64,000 nucleotides of DNA from positions 45,199,290 through 45,263,289 of the forward strand of contig NC_053039.3 in assembly GCF_002575655.3 (NCBI RefSeq), given 5' to 3'. A model generated the notes under the pieces. It was not told the DNA's origin. It saw only the letters and a program-made list of their open reading frames with translations, and made no database searches. Made by a program: the position numbers and the translations under genes. Numbering within the stretch: the first letter of the stretch is position 1; each line of letters begins with the position of its first letter. Positions 43,122 to 55,591 of the stretch are shown piece by piece. Origin of the DNA: Aegilops tauschii subsp. strangulata (taxonomy: Eukaryota > Streptophyta > Magnoliopsida > Poales > Poaceae).

Positions 43122-44541
43122 TGATAACCCACAAGTATAGGGGGTCGCAATAGTTTTCAAGGGTAGAGTATTCAACCCAAATTTATTGATTCGACACAAG
43201 GGGAGCCAAAGAATATTCTCAAGTATTAGCAACTGAGTTGTCAATTCAGTCACACCTGGATAACTTAATATCTGCAGCAAAGTATTTAGTAGCAAAGTAG
43301 TATGATAGTAACGGTAACAGTGGCAAAGGTAACGATAGCAAAAGTAATATTTTTGGGTTTTGTAGTGATTGTAACAGTGGCAACGGAAAAGTAACTAAGC
43401 GAAGAACAATATGTGAAAAGCTCGTAGGCATTGGATCGGTGATGGAGAAATATGCCGGATGCGATCATTCATGTAACAGTTATAACATAGGGTGACACAG
43501 AATTAGCTCCAATTCATCAATGTAATGTAGGCATGTATTCCGAATATAGTTATACATGCTTATGGAAAAGAACTTGCATCACATCTTTTGTCCTACCCTC
43601 CCGTGGCAGTGGGGTCCTAATGGAAACTAAAGGATATTAAGGTCTCCTTTTAATAGAGTACCGGACCAAAGCATTAACACATAGTGAATACATGAACTCC
43701 TCAAACTACGGTCATCACCGGGAGTGGTCCCGATTATTGTCACTTCGGGGTTGCCGGATCATAACACATAGTAGGTGACTATAGACTTGCAAGATAGGAT
43801 CAAGAACTCACATATATTCATGAAAACATAATAGGTTCAGATCTGAAATCATGGCACTCGGGCCCTAGTGACAAGCATTAAGCATAGCAAAGTCATAGCA
43901 ACATCAATCTCAGAACATAGTGGATACTAGGGATCAAACCCTAACAAAACTAACTCGATTACATGATAAATCTCATCCAACCCATCACCGTCCAGCAAGC
44001 CTACGATGGAATTACTCACGCACGGCAGTGAGCATCATGAAATTGGTGATGGAGGATGGTTGATGATGATGATGGCGACGGATTCCCCTCTCCGGAGCCC
44101 CGAACGGATTCCAGATCAGCCCTCCCGAGAAAGTTTAGGACTTGGCGGTGGCTCCGTATCGTAAAACGCGATGAATCCTTCTCTCTGATTTTTTTCTCCC
44201 CGAACGTGAATATATAGAGTTGGAGTTGAGGTCGGTGGAGCTCCAGGGGGCGCACGAGGCAGGGGGCGCGCCCAGGGGGGCAGGCGCGCCTCCCACCCTC
44301 GTGGACAGGGTGTGGGCCCCCTGGCCTTGATTCTTTTGCCAGCATTTTTTATTATTTCCAAAAATAATCTCCGTGAAGTTTCAGGTCATTCCGAGAACTT
44401 TTGTTTCTGCACAAAGATAACACCATGGCAATTCTGCTGAAAACAGCGCCAGTCCGGGTTAGTTCCATTCAAATCATGCAAGTTAGAGTCCAAAACAAGG
44501 GCAAAAGTGTTTGGAAAAGTAGATACGACGGAGACGTATCA
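43122..44541 (-). repeat. Left (3') LTR of the Athila-like element
   Basis: Plus-strand ends tgataaccc and gacgtatca. TATA-like ctatatattcacg on the minus strand near 44205-44217. Confidence 0.92.
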
Positions 44542-46856
44542 ACTCCCCCAAGCTTTAACCCTTGCTTGTCCTCAAGCAATTCAGTTGATAAACTGAAAGT
44601 GATAAAGAAAAACTTTTACAAACTCTGTTTGCTCTTGTTGTAAATATGTAAAGCCAGCAGTCAAGTTTTCAGGAAAGATTATGATCTAACCATATTCACA
44701 ATAACACTTAGGTCTCTTGTTTACTCATATCAATGGCATAATTAACTAGCGAGCAATAATAATAAATCTCAGATGACAACACTTTCTCAAAACAATCATA
44801 ATATGATATAACAAGATGGTATCTCGCTAGCCCTTTCTGAGACCGCAAAACATAAATGCAGAGCACCTTTAAAGATCAAGGACTGACTAGACATTGTAAT
44901 TCATGGTAAAAGAGATCCAATCATAGTCATACCCAATATAAATTAATAGTAATGGATGCAAATGACAACGGTGCTCTCCAGCTAGTGCTTTTTAATAAGA
45001 GGGTGATGACTCAACATAAAAGTAAATAGATTATAGATAGGCTCTTCGCAGAGGGAAGCAGGGATTTGTAGAGGTGCCAGAGCTCGATTTTAAAATAGAG
45101 ATAAATAATATTTTGAGCAGTATACTTTCATTGTCAACATAACAAACAAGAGATGGCGATATCTTCCATGCTACACACATTATAGGTGGTTCCCAAACAG
45201 AATGGTAAAGTTTATACCCCCCTCCACCAACAAACATCAATGCATGGCTTGTCCAAAACAACGGGTGCCTCCAACTAACAACAATCCTGGGGGAGTTTTG
45301 TTTGCAATTATTTTGATTTGATTTGCATAAAGCATGGGACTGGGCATCCCGGTGACCAGCCATTTTCTCGTGAGTGAGGAACGGAGTCCACTCCTCTAGA
45401 GAATAACCCGCCTAGCATGGAAGATACAGACAGCCCTAGTTGATACATGAATTATTTGAGCATACAAAACAGAATTTCATTTGAAGGTTTAGAGTTTGGC
45501 ACATACAAATTTACTTGGAACGGCAGGTAGATACCGCATATATAGGAAGGTATGGTGGACTCATATGGAATAATTTTGGGGTTTAAGGGATTTGATGCAC
45601 AAGCAGTATTCCCGCTTAGTACAAGTGAAGGCTAGAAAAAGACTGGGAAGCGACCAACTATAGAGCGACAGCAATCATGAACATGCATTAAAATTAATAA
45701 ACATTGAGTGCAAGCATGAGTAGGATATAATCCACCATGAACATAAATATCGTGAAGGCTATGTTGATTTTGTTTCAACTACATGCGTGAACATGTGCCA
45801 AGTCAAGTCACTCAAACCATTCAAAGGAGGGTACCACCCTATCATACCACATCACAACCATTTTAATAGCATGTTGGCACGCAAGGTAAACCATTATAAA
45901 CTCCTAGCTAATTAAGCATGGCATAAGTAACTATAATCTCTAATTGTCATTGCAAACATGTTTATTCATAATAGGCTGAATTAGGAACGATGAACTAATC
46001 ATATTTACAAAAACAAGAGAGGTCGAGTTCATACCAGCTTCTCTCATCTCAATCAGTCCATCATATATCGTCATAATTGCCTTTCACTTGCACGACCGAA
46101 TGATGTGAATAATAATAATAGTGCACGTGCATTGGACTAAGCTGGAATCTGCAAGCATTCAATAAACAGGACAAGACAAGGCAATATGGGCTCTTGGTTA
46201 AATCAACAATAATGCATATAAGAGCCGTTTTAACATTTTAATCATGGTCTTCTCCTATCGACCCCCAAAGAAAAGAAAAGAAATAAAACTATTTACACGG
46301 GAAAGCTCCCAACAAACAAAAAGAAGAACGAGAAATCTTTTTGGGTTTTCTTTTAATTAATATTACTACAAGCAAGAAAGTAAACTAGCTAAAAGCTACA
46401 ACTAATTTTTTGTTGTTTTTCTTAAGGTTTTTCAAACACACAAGAAGAAAGCAGGAAAAAGGAAAATAAACTAGCATGGATAATACAATGAAAGAGAAGA
46501 ACACCGACAACTAGAATGAGTGTGTGAACATAAATGTAATGTCGGTGAGAAATACGTACTCCCCGAAGCTTAGGCTTTTGGCCTAAGTTGGTCTATGGCC
46601 ACGGCTGGCCTGGCGGATATCCAAAGGTATAGTTGGGGTCGTACTGAGAAGCAGCGGCTATTGCATCGTGGGCTGCAGCTTGGAGGCGAGCTGCCCTCGT
46701 CCTCCTCTCATACTCATTTGCCTCCTCCCTAGTTATGAAATATCTCCCCTTTGCCTGAAAGTCAAAGAAAGTGGGAGCAGGAAGAGCGACGTGATAGGTG
46801 CGTCGTCTGTCAAAGATTATTCGGTACTGGAGAGGTTATTCATTCCTCTCAATAAA
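44542..46856. other. Non-coding internal region of the Athila-like element
   Basis: No supported frame over 2.3 kb between the extra ORF and the 3' LTR. AT-rich, with only short ORFs. In an autonomous relative pol or an env-like gene would lie between protease and this region. Confidence 0.6.
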
Positions 46857-47618
46857 CTAATGACGAACCATAGCCTCATAATCTAAATAAACAGGAGGCA
46901 ACTCAATATCATAATCACGTATGGCTACACCAAGAAAATTAGCTAGACGGGTTGCATAAATTCCACAAAAGAAGTCTCCATTAAATCTATTATTATGCAA
47001 CCTACGTGCGATAAAGGCTCCCAAATTATAATGTTTGTCTCCTAATACAGCACTCCTGAGAACACTGAGATCAGGGACACACATGTGACATGCTTCATCC
47101 TTACCATTTATGCACCTACCTATGAAGAGAGCAAAATAATGTATAGCAGGAAAATGAATGCTCCCTATGGTAGCTTGTGTTATATCTCTAGACTCCCCCA
47201 CAGTTATACTAGCAAGAAAATCTCTAAACTCATATTTGCGAGGCTCACTAGTGCTACCCCATTGTGGAAGTTTGCAAGCAGTGGTAAAATCCTCTAAGTC
47301 CATAGTATAAGAATTTTCATAGAGATCAAACAGGACAGTTTGAGAATTGCGTGATGATGAAAATTCAAACCTCATCACAAAGGAATCAGTGAGATAGTAA
47401 TGCTGATGACACTTATCTGCCTCGAAGCTCTCAAGATCAGTGTTACGCACATATGTGTAAAATTCTTCCTTGATTCCCGCTCGATCCACGAGGTCCTCTG
47501 AAGGCCATTCGCAAGCCCGCACTTGAGCTTCCCTCGGTGGTTCATCATCAGCATCGCGCATTGCGAGCCTAGGTCCTTGCTTCCTCAAAGGACCACGTTG
47601 ATACATTTTCCTAAACAT
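46857..47618 (-). CDS. ORF of Athila-like element, ATHILA ORF1-like domain, 253 codons
   Basis: An intact frame from ATG 47618 to a stop at 46857-46859. It is basic at the N-terminus (MFRKMYQRGPLRKQGPR) with a folded region holding YYLTDSFVMRFEFSSS, YTMDLEDFTTACKLPQW and IHYFALFIGRCINGKDE. The pattern (short basic head, then a strand, then an L-[ED]-[DE]-F helix and a later I-[GC]-R block) resembles the ATHILA ORF-1 family (PF03078-like) and the plant mobile domain. That is a judgement from pattern, not a search. It lies behind the protease, where autonomous elements have pol, and is the only coding region of this element without a stop or frameshift. Function unknown. Confidence 0.6.
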   Translation of the reverse strand: MFRKMYQRGPLRKQGPRLAMRDADDEPPREAQVRACEWPSEDLVDRAGIKEEFYTYVRNTDLESFEADKCHQHYYLTDSFVMRFEFSSSRNSQTVLFDLYENSYTMDLEDFTTACKLPQWGSTSEPRKYEFRDFLASITVGESRDITQATIGSIHFPAIHYFALFIGRCINGKDEACHMCVPDLSVLRSAVLGDKHYNLGAFIARRLHNNRFNGDFFCGIYATRLANFLGVAIRDYDIELPPVYLDYEAMVRH

Positions 47619-48395
47619 ATTTCCTCCTTTGAAAAATTTCTGAAAATTTTAGTAACTTCAAAATAAAAGTGAACCATACTCAACCAAACTGATAGCAACT
47701 ACTCCCACAAGTGCCTAGAAACTATATCATGCATTAGAACTACTTGGAACCATATAAATTTGACATGCAAGCTCAAGAACATGGTCACCTAGGCAGCACA
47801 AATTTGCAATGAATAAAGCACTAGAACAAAAACTAATTGGACCATTGGAGGAGTTACATACCAAGGAACAATCCCCCAAAGCAGTTTTGTAAGAGGTGCT
47901 TTCAGCTAGGAGATCGAAAATGGCAGCAAAATGAGCAAGAACTCATGCTTGAGCTGGTTGGTGATTTTTTTTGGGAGGAAGAAGGAGTGTGTGGTGGCTG
48001 GAATAAGTGGAGGGGAGCCACCATGGGCCCACGAGGCAGGGGGCGCGCCCTGGACCCTCGTGGCAAGGTGCTTGCTCCCCCTGCTGTGTTCTCAATGCCA
48101 GATATTCTCAAATATTCCAGAAAAAAATCATATTTTAATTTCAGGCATTTGGAGAACTTTTATTTTCAGGGTATTTTTTATTGCATGGATAATTCAGAAA
48201 GCTGATAGAAAAATACTATTTTTACTTTATTTCAACTAAATAACAGAAAGTACAGGAAGGGTACAGAGAGTTGTGCTTTCTAACTTCATTCATCTCATGC
48301 TCATCAAAAGGAATCCACTAACAAGGTTGATCGGGTCTTGTTAACAAACTCATTCCGAATTGCATGAAACCGGAGAATTTTCGAATAGCACTAAG
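47619..48395. other. Spacer with LTR-like GC-rich motif
   Basis: Non-coding. At about 48024-48070 the phrase gggcccacgaggcagggggc and gcgccctggaccctcgtgg resembles the GC-rich part of the element's own LTR (near 44250-44320), so it may be a relic of an older LTR or recombination event. Confidence 0.5.
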
Positions 48396-49148
48396 TTACC
48401 TCAACGGGGATATGCACGTCCCCAACAATAAGAATATCATATCTCTTTTTGACAGTAGGAAGAGGAAATTCAAAACCTCAAAAATAATCGATGGAAATTT
48501 TCCAATAGAGTTTATACTGTGAACTTGAGGTTGTTTCCTCGGAAAGTGTACCGTACCATTAACATGAAAAGTGACATTGCCTTTGTTGCAATCAGTAACA
48601 GCCCCTGCAGTATTCAAAAAGGGTCTTCCAAGAATAATAGACATACTATCGTCCTCGGGAATATCAAGAATAACAAAGTTCGTTAAAATAGTAACATTTG
48701 CAACTACAACAGGCACATCCTCACAAATACCGACAGGTATAGCAGTTGATTTATCGGCCATTTGCAAAGATATTTCAGTAGGTGTCAACTTATTCAAGTC
48801 AAGTCTACGATATAAAGAGAGAGGCATAACACTAACACCGGCTCCAAGATCACATAAAGCAGTTCTAACATAGTTTCTTTTAATGGAGCATGGTATAGTT
48901 GGTACTCCTGGATCTCCTAGTTTCTTTGGTATTCCACCCTTAAAAGTATAATTAGCAAGCATGGTGGAAATTTCAGCTTCCCGTATCTTTCTTTTATTTG
49001 TAACAATTTCTTTCATATACTTAGCATAAGGATTCATTTTGAGCATATCAGTTAAACACATACGCAAGAAGATAGGTCTAATCATTTCAGCAAAGCGCTC
49101 AAAATCCTCATCATCCTTTTTCTTGGATGGTTTAGGAGGAAAAGGCAT
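48396..49148 (-). pseudogene. Aspartic protease region of Athila-like element
   Basis: Encodes ALCDLGAGVSVMPLSLY, the retropepsin-like active site in the form usual for Athila elements (D-L-G-A), then LADKSTAIPVGICEDV-type sequence and the second block SIILGRPFLNTAGAV. The frame is shifted by one base relative to the gag frame upstream. The frame stops at 48396, and no RT follows. Confidence 0.8.
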
Positions 49149-49188
49149 GGGTTTCTGAACCCATGGCTATCTTTCTTTACCGTGTTTC

Positions 49189-51153
49189 CTAGCAACAAAG
49201 TCTCTTATCATAACGTTGATTCTTTGATTGTGGGTTATCAAGATCAACAGCAGGTTCAATTTCTACATCATTATCATTGCTAGGTTGAGCATCAACATGA
49301 ACATCATCATTAACATTATCACTAGGTTCATGTTCATTACCAGATTGTGTTTCAGCATCAGAAATAGAAATATCATTGGGGTTCTCAGGTGTGTCAACAA
49401 CAGGTTCCCTCGAAGCATGCAAAGTCCTATCATTTTTCTTTTTCTTCTTCTTAGAAGGACTAGGTGCATCTAAATTATTTCTCTGAGAATCCTGCTCAAT
49501 TCTCTTAGAGTGGCCCTCAGGATACAAAGGTTCCTGAGTCATTCTACCTCCTCTAGTCACAACTCTAATAGCATTATCATTATCCTTACTATTCAATTCA
49601 TTGAGCAAATCATTCTGAGCTTTAAGTACTTGTTCTACTTGAGTGGTAACCATAGAAACATGTTTACTAATGAGTTTAAGTTCACCTTTAACTCTAGACA
49701 TATAATCACTCAAGTGTTCAATCATATAAGCATTGTGTTTTAATTGTCTACCAAAATAAGCATTGAAATCTTCTTGCTTAACCATAAAATTATCAAACTC
49801 ATCTAGGCATTAGCTAGCAAACTTAGTAGGAGGGATTTCAGCTTTATCATATCTATAGAGAGAATTTACCTTTACTACCTGTGTCGGGTTATCAAGACCA
49901 TGTATTTCTTCAACAGGGGGTAGATTAAGACCATGTATTTCTTCAACAGGAGGTAAATTCTTAACATCTTCAGCTTTTATACCTTTTTCTTTCATAGATT
50001 TCTTTGCCTCTTGCATATCTTCAGGACTGAGAAATAGAATACCCCTTTTCTTCGGAGTTGGCTTAGGAGTTGGTTCAGGAAGTGTCCAATTATTTTCATT
50101 GGTCAACATATTATTCAATAGAATTTCAGCTTGATCGACAGTTCTTTCCCTGAAAACACAACCAGCACAACTATCCAGGTGGTCTCTGGAAGCATCGGTT
50201 AGTCCATTATAAAAGATATCAAGTATTTCATTTTTCTTTAGAGGATGATCAGGCAAAGCATTAAGTAATTGGAGAAGCCTCCCCCAAGCTTGTGGGAGAC
50301 TCTCTTCTTCAATTTGCACAAAATTATATATTCCCCTTAAGGCAGCTTGTTTCTTATGATCACGGAAATATTTAGCAGAGAAGTAATAAATCATATCATG
50401 GGGACTACGCACACAACCAGGATCAAGAGAATTAAACCATATCTTAGCATCACCATTTAATGAGAACGGGAATATTTTAAGGATATAATAGTAGCGAGAT
50501 TTCTCATCATTAGTGAACAGGGTGGCTATATCTTTTAGTTTAGTAAGATGTTCCACAACAGTTTCAGATTCATAGCCATAAAAAGGATCAGATCCAACCA
50601 AAGTAATTATATCAGGATCAATAGAGAAATCATAATCCTTATCAGTAACAAAGATAGGTGAAGTAGCATAAGCAGGATCATATTTCATTCTAGCATTCAG
50701 AGATTTTTGTTTCACCTTAGCTAATAATTTCTTAAGATCACTTCTATCGTTGCAAGCAAGAAAGTCTGTAGCAGTTTCTTCATCCATAAGATAACCCTCA
50801 GGCACAACAGGCAATTCATATCTAGGGGGAGAATCTTCATCATCACTTTCATCAATATTATCAGTTTCAAGAATTTCATTCTCTCTAGCCCTTGCAAGTT
50901 GTTCATCAAGGAATTCACCAAGTGGCACAGTAGTATCAAGCATAGAAGTAGTTTCATCATAAGTATCATGCATAGCAGAAGTGACATCATCAATAACATG
51001 CGACATATAAGAATTAATAGCAGAAGCAGGTTTAGGTGTCGCAAGTTTACTCAAAACAGAAGGTGAATCAAGTGCAGAGCTAGATGGCAGTTCCTTACCT
51101 CCCCTCGTAGTTGAGGGATAAATTTTAGTTTTCTTGTCTTTCAAGTTCTTCAT
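49189..51153 (-). pseudogene. gag of Athila-like element
   Basis: One frame from ATG 51153 with a TAA stop at 49810-49812, after which the same frame runs on to 49189. The gag core is at about 50560-50090: KIFPFSLNGDAKIWFNSLDP, LRGIYNFVQIEEESLPQAW and ILDIFYNGLTDASRDHLDS, with the RT-linked EILLNNMLTNENNW after it. The N-terminus is acidic. The C-terminal piece is charged and low in complexity (SKKKKKKND). Gag would package the element's RNA. Confidence 0.85.
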
Positions 51154-51203
51154 AGTGACCAGCAGATATAAATCCCAAGTGACTCAAAAAATAGAGCTAT
51201 GCT

Positions 51204-51220
51204 CCTCGGCAACGGCGCCA
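51204..51220 (-). other. Primer-binding site of Athila-like element
   Basis: Minus strand TGGCGCCGTTGCCGAGG, eleven bases inside the 5' LTR. This is the tRNA-Asp-type site usual for Athila elements. Confidence 0.8.
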
Positions 51221-51231
51221 GAAAATAGTCT

Positions 51232-52650
51232 TGATAACCCACAAGTATAGGGGATCGCAACAGTTTTCGAGGGTAGAGTATTCAACCCAAATTTATTGAT
51301 TCGACACAAGGGGAGCCAAAGAATATTCTCAAGTATTAGCAACTGAGTTGTCAATTCAGTCACACCTGGATAACTTAATATCTGCAGCAAAGTATTTAGT
51401 AGCAAAGTAGTATGATAGTAACGATAACAGTGGCAAAGGTAACGATAGCAAAAGTAATATTTTTGGGTTTTGTAGTGATTGTAACAGTGGCAACGGAAAA
51501 GTAACTAAGCGAAGAACAATATGTGAAAAGCTCGTAGGCATTGGATCAGTGATGGAGAATTATGCCGGATGTGATCATTCATGTAACAGTTATAACATAG
51601 GGTGACACAGAACTAGCTCCAATTCATCAATGTAATGTAGGCATGTATTCTGAATATAGTCATACGTGCTTATGGAAAAGAACTTGCATGACATCTTTTG
51701 TCCTACCCTCCCGTGGCAGCGGGGTCCTAATGGAAACTAAGGGATATTAAGGCCTCCTTTTAATAGAGTACCGGACCAAAGCATTAACACATAGTGAATA
51801 CATGAACTCCTCAAACTACGGTCATCACCGGGAGTGGTCCCGATTATTGTCACTTCGGGGTAGCCGGATCATAACACATAGTAGGTGACTATAGACATGC
51901 AAGATAGTATCAAGAACTCACATATATTCATGAAAACATAATAGGTTCAGATCTGAAATCATGGCACTCGGGCCCTAGTGACAAGCATTAAGCATAGCAA
52001 AGTCATAACAACATCAATCTCAGAACATAGTGGATACTAGGGATCAAACCCTAACAAAACTAACTCGATTACATGATAAATCTCGTCCAACCCATCACCG
52101 TCCAGCAAGCCTACGATGGAATTACTCACGCACGGCGGTGAGCATCATGAAATTGTTGATGGAGGATGGTTGATGATGACGATGGCGACGGATTCCCCTC
52201 TCCGGAGCCCCGAACGGACTCCAGATCAGCCCTCCCGAGAGAGTTTAGGGCTTGGCGGTGGCTCCGTATCGTAAAACGCGATGAATCCTTCTCTCTGATT
52301 TTTTTCTCCCCGAACGTGAATATATAGAGTTGGAGTTGAGGTCGGTGGACCTCCAGGGGGCCCACGAGGCAGGGGTGTGCCCAGGGGTGCAGGCACGCCT
52401 CCCACCCTCGTGGACAGGGTGTGGGCCCCCTGGCCTTGATTCTTTCGCCAGTATTTTTTATTATTTCCAAAAATAATCTCCGTGAAGTTTCAGGTCATTT
52501 CGAGAACTTTTGTTTCTGCACAAAGATAACACCATGGCAATTCTGCTGAAAACAGTGTCAGCCCGGGTTAGTTCCATTCAAATCATGCAAGTTAGAGTCC
52601 AAAACAAGGGCAAAAGTGTTTGGAAAAGTAGATACGACGGAGACGTATCA
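51232..52650 (-). repeat. Right (5') LTR of the Athila-like element
   Basis: Matches 43122-44541 with about 39 differences and one or two indels by eye. Flanked to the right by the TSD gtatg, after which the LINE resumes. Confidence 0.92.
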
Positions 52651-52655
52651 GTATG

Positions 52656-53862
52656 CGAGGGATGGATGCAGATTTTTATGCTTTGCTTTTCAGGTCAGAG
52701 GGGTCCCGGGATGGAAGCAAGATTTTAGAACATATTGATACGCTTGTCACGGAGGATATGAATAACAGGTTGGGTGCACCGTTTACAGATGTGGAGATCG
52801 AGAGAGCATTATTTCAGATGGGGCCAACTAAGGCCCCCGGACCAGATGGTTTCCCGGTGATGTTTTATCAACGACACTGGTCGTTGGTAAAAGAGGAGGT
52901 GTGTGCTGCTATACGGGATTTTTTGGCAGGGAGGGCAACGCCAGAAGGTTTCAACGATACAGTTATTGTGATGATCCCCAAGGTGGCCTCACCAAAGATG
53001 CTTACCCAGTTCAGACCAATTAGTCTTTGCAATGTATTGTATAAAATCGCGTCAAAAACTTTGGCTAATAGGCTCAAGGTGGTGTTGCCGGTGTTGATTG
53101 CGGAGGAGCAAAGTGCGTTTGTCCCGGGGAGATTAATCACGGATAATGTTTTGGTGGCATATGAGTGTGTTCATGCTATCAGGAAGAGGAAGAGGAGGAA
53201 ACCACTTTGTGCAATTAAACTTGGCATGATGAAGGCTTATTGCAGGGTGGAGTGGATCTTTCTGGATCAAGTAATGACAAAATATGGTTTCTCTGCTCAC
53301 TGGAGAGAGATGATCATGAGGTGTGTAATGACTGTGAGTTTCTCGGTGAAGCTAAATGGTGCCTTCTCCCGCAGATTTACCCCATCTAGGGGCCTCCGGC
53401 AAGGTGACCCATTATCACCATATCTTTTTCTCTTCTGTTTTGAGGGCTTTTCAGTGTTGCTTAAACATGCCTAGGAGGAGAAGAAGATTAAGGGTGTCTT
53501 GTTTGGGAGCACTGGCCCCACGGTCACTCATTTGCTGTTTGCTGACGATAGTATCGTTTTCCTGGAGGGATCCCAAGACAACTTTCTTTGTCTACGTGCT
53601 ATCTTGCAGGATTATGAAGTGGCTTCCGGTCAAAAAGTCAACTCGGAGAAATCTGCTATATTTTTTGGGAAAGATAGTGGTGATGAGGATAAAGAGCTTC
53701 TCAAACAAACCATTGGCATATCTTCTGAGGCTCTTGGGGAGAGATATTTGGGCCTACCAACGGTGGTGGGAAAATCCAAGGACGGAACATTTAAATATGT
53801 CAAATGGCTAGGGAGGTGTTGATCAAATAGAGACTTCAATCTACTCCTACTTTCACCATGAG
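52656..53862 (+). pseudogene. LINE 1 ORF2, reverse transcriptase part
   Basis: The frame starting at 52653 resumes the LINE. RT blocks: [15 protein letters not shown] near 52830, [16 protein letters not shown] near 53012, [15 protein letters not shown] near 53110, then [13 protein letters not shown] at 53217-53255, [13 protein letters not shown] near 53390, and FADD at 53538-53549. In active plant LINE RTs the motif reads KLDMxKAYDRVEW: the catalytic Asp is Gly (codon 53223-53225) and the second Asp is Cys (53241-53243). A TAG at 53472 and a frameshift before FADD also break the frame. Confidence 0.9.
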
Positions 53863-55583
53863 CTGTTTTCAACTCACAAAGAAAATGTGCGGGAATCTGT
53901 CGTCTCTTTCTTCTAACTTCTGGTGGGGTGAGGCTAATGGTGAGAAAAGAGTACATTGGATTGCATGGGATAAAATGTGCACAAGGAAGCAAGAAGGTGG
54001 ACTTGGGTTTAGGGATCCAGAAGTATTCAATCAAGCGTTGCTTGCCAAGCAAGCATGGAGGCTGCTGCATGTACAAAATTTGTTGTGTGCAAGAGTGCTT
54101 AGAGCGAGGTACTACACAGATAGCTCCATTCTCAGTGCCACTTGTCCAGAGGGGGGGGGGTCGTTCACTTTCAGGAGCATCCTTCATGGCCGTGACCTCC
54201 TCTTGGAAGGACTTATTTGGAGAATTGGAGAAGGATTACAAGTACGTATACATCATGATAATTGGATACCGCGGAAGGGCAGCCTGAAGCCACTGGGCCA
54301 GGTGTTTGTCCCGGGCATAACGAGAGTTGGTGATCTGCTGAATAACACAAGCTCCGGGTGGGACCAAGCTAAAGTACTAAACATGTTCCCTCCGGCGGAG
54401 GCGCGTGAGATCTTGCAAATTTCAGTGGGGGACCGACGGTGGAGGACTATCTCGCATGGAATCATACGAAGGATGGCGTTTTTACTGTTAGATCGGCCTA
54501 CCACCTCTGCATGGGTCTAAAACAAGCTAAGACAGGCAGCCCGGGGTCGTCTTCCTCGGTTGCGGATCATAGAGCATGGATGAATCTGTGGGATACGGTT
54601 GCCCCGGGCAGAGTCAAAATCCATACCTGGCGACTTATTCGCAATGGGCTGGCGGTGGGTTTTGAGCTCCATAGGCGCAAGATTAAACCCGGGGTGTTCT
54701 GTGTTGTGTGTGGACAAGAGGAGATGAATCTACACAGGTTTTGGGGCTATCCACACTCTGCAAAATTCTGGAAAGTGCTGTACTCGGAATTGGGAGCACC
54801 GACGGCGATCCCGCCGGAGTCAGTAAGCTCCCAGAGTGCGCTATCTCAATGGCTCCTATCGTGGTTTGCTGACGCGTCGGACGATGCTCGTGCTATAATG
54901 GTGCAGGGTTTATATGCTTTGTGGATGGCACGGAATAACGTGTGAGATGGGAAGAGGATTGAGGAGGCGGCGGACACGGCTGGCATTGTTAGGAACTCAT
55001 GGAAGAGTGGCAGAATGTTAATGGCAGAGCGAGCAAAGTCCCGCGAGTAACCCCGGTCCAGAAGTGGAGCGCTCTAGAGGAAGGGTGGATCAAGGCGAAT
55101 GTTGATGGTGCAACTACTAAGGGAGGGGAGAAGGGGGGCGGTGGCGTGGTTTTCAGGAACGAGGATGGAGCTTTCATCGGTGCAGCGTGCCACTACTATC
55201 CTATGGGGGGAGACCCAGCAATGTTGGAGCTCCAGGCTTGAAAGAGGGCGGTGCAACTAGCGGTGGAGCTAAACTTCGCGAAACTGCACATTGAGATGGA
55301 CTGCCAAGAGGTGGTACGCAAACTACAGAGGGAGGACAATGATTTATCCGCGTTGGGACCTTTGATCAAGGAGGTGAAAAACCTACTGGCGACAAGGGAG
55401 TGGAAGGTGTCCTGGGTTCGGAGGACGGCGAATGGTGCCGCGCATGGGCTAGCAAAGGAGGGAGTAGCTAATAATCTTTGCAAAGTTTGGGTCAATGAAC
55501 CCCCAGATTGTATTTTTCACATTATCTCGGCAGAAATTCCTGCCTTCTATGAATAAATAAAGACGTGGTAGACTTAAAAAAAA
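53863..55583 (+). pseudogene. LINE 1 ORF2, C-terminal zinc-binding and RNase H part
   Basis: A zf-RVT-like region (about 54600-54800) with RVKIHTWRLIRNGLAVG, FCVVCGQEEMNLHRFW and WGYPHSAKFW leads to an RNase H domain (about 55095-55480): KANVDGATTKGG, MDCQEVVRKL and ANGAAHGLAKEG carry the expected acidic and His positions. Frames change near 54440 and 54945, with a stop at 55239-55241. RNase H would degrade the RNA template after first-strand synthesis. The 3' end is aataaataaag then poly-A. Confidence 0.82.
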
Positions 55584-55591
55584 AACTATCC

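Larger units (their letters stand above)
43122..52650 (-). mobile_element. Athila-like Gypsy LTR retrotransposon, non-autonomous, minus strand
   Basis: LTRs 43122-44541 and 51232-52650 (about 1.42 kb), with a perfect TSD gtatg at 43117-43121 and 52651-52655. On the minus strand the primer site is TGGCGCCGTTGCCGAGG (51204-51220 in complement), eleven bases from the LTR, and a polypurine tract CTTGGGGGAG precedes the 3' LTR. Genes in order: gag (51153-49189), protease (49148-48396) and an extra ORF (47618-46857). RT, RNase H and integrase are absent. The LTRs differ at about 39 of 1420 positions by eye. LTR type tgataacccacaagtatagg is one of a group of Triticeae families (WHAM, Jeli, Sumaya and relatives); I cannot decide among them. 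Confidence 0.92.
41790..55583 (+). mobile_element. L1-type LINE 1, 5'-truncated, interrupted by an Athila-like element
   Basis: Flanked by the TSD aactatcc (41782-41789 and 55584-55591) and ending in an A-run (from 55576) behind aataaataaag. Without the inserted Gypsy element it is about 4.3 kb. It starts near the end of ORF1, so it is 5'-truncated, and carries ORF2: endonuclease, RT, zinc knuckle and RNase H. Many stops and frameshifts. It lies in the internal region of the TRIM-like element, whose sequence reads through when the LINE is removed. Confidence 0.88.

Noticed and set aside
51204..51220. tRNA gene
   Set aside because: It is a retrotransposon primer-binding site complementary to a tRNA end; no tRNA cloverleaf. 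No tRNA, rRNA or other RNA gene was recognised elsewhere.
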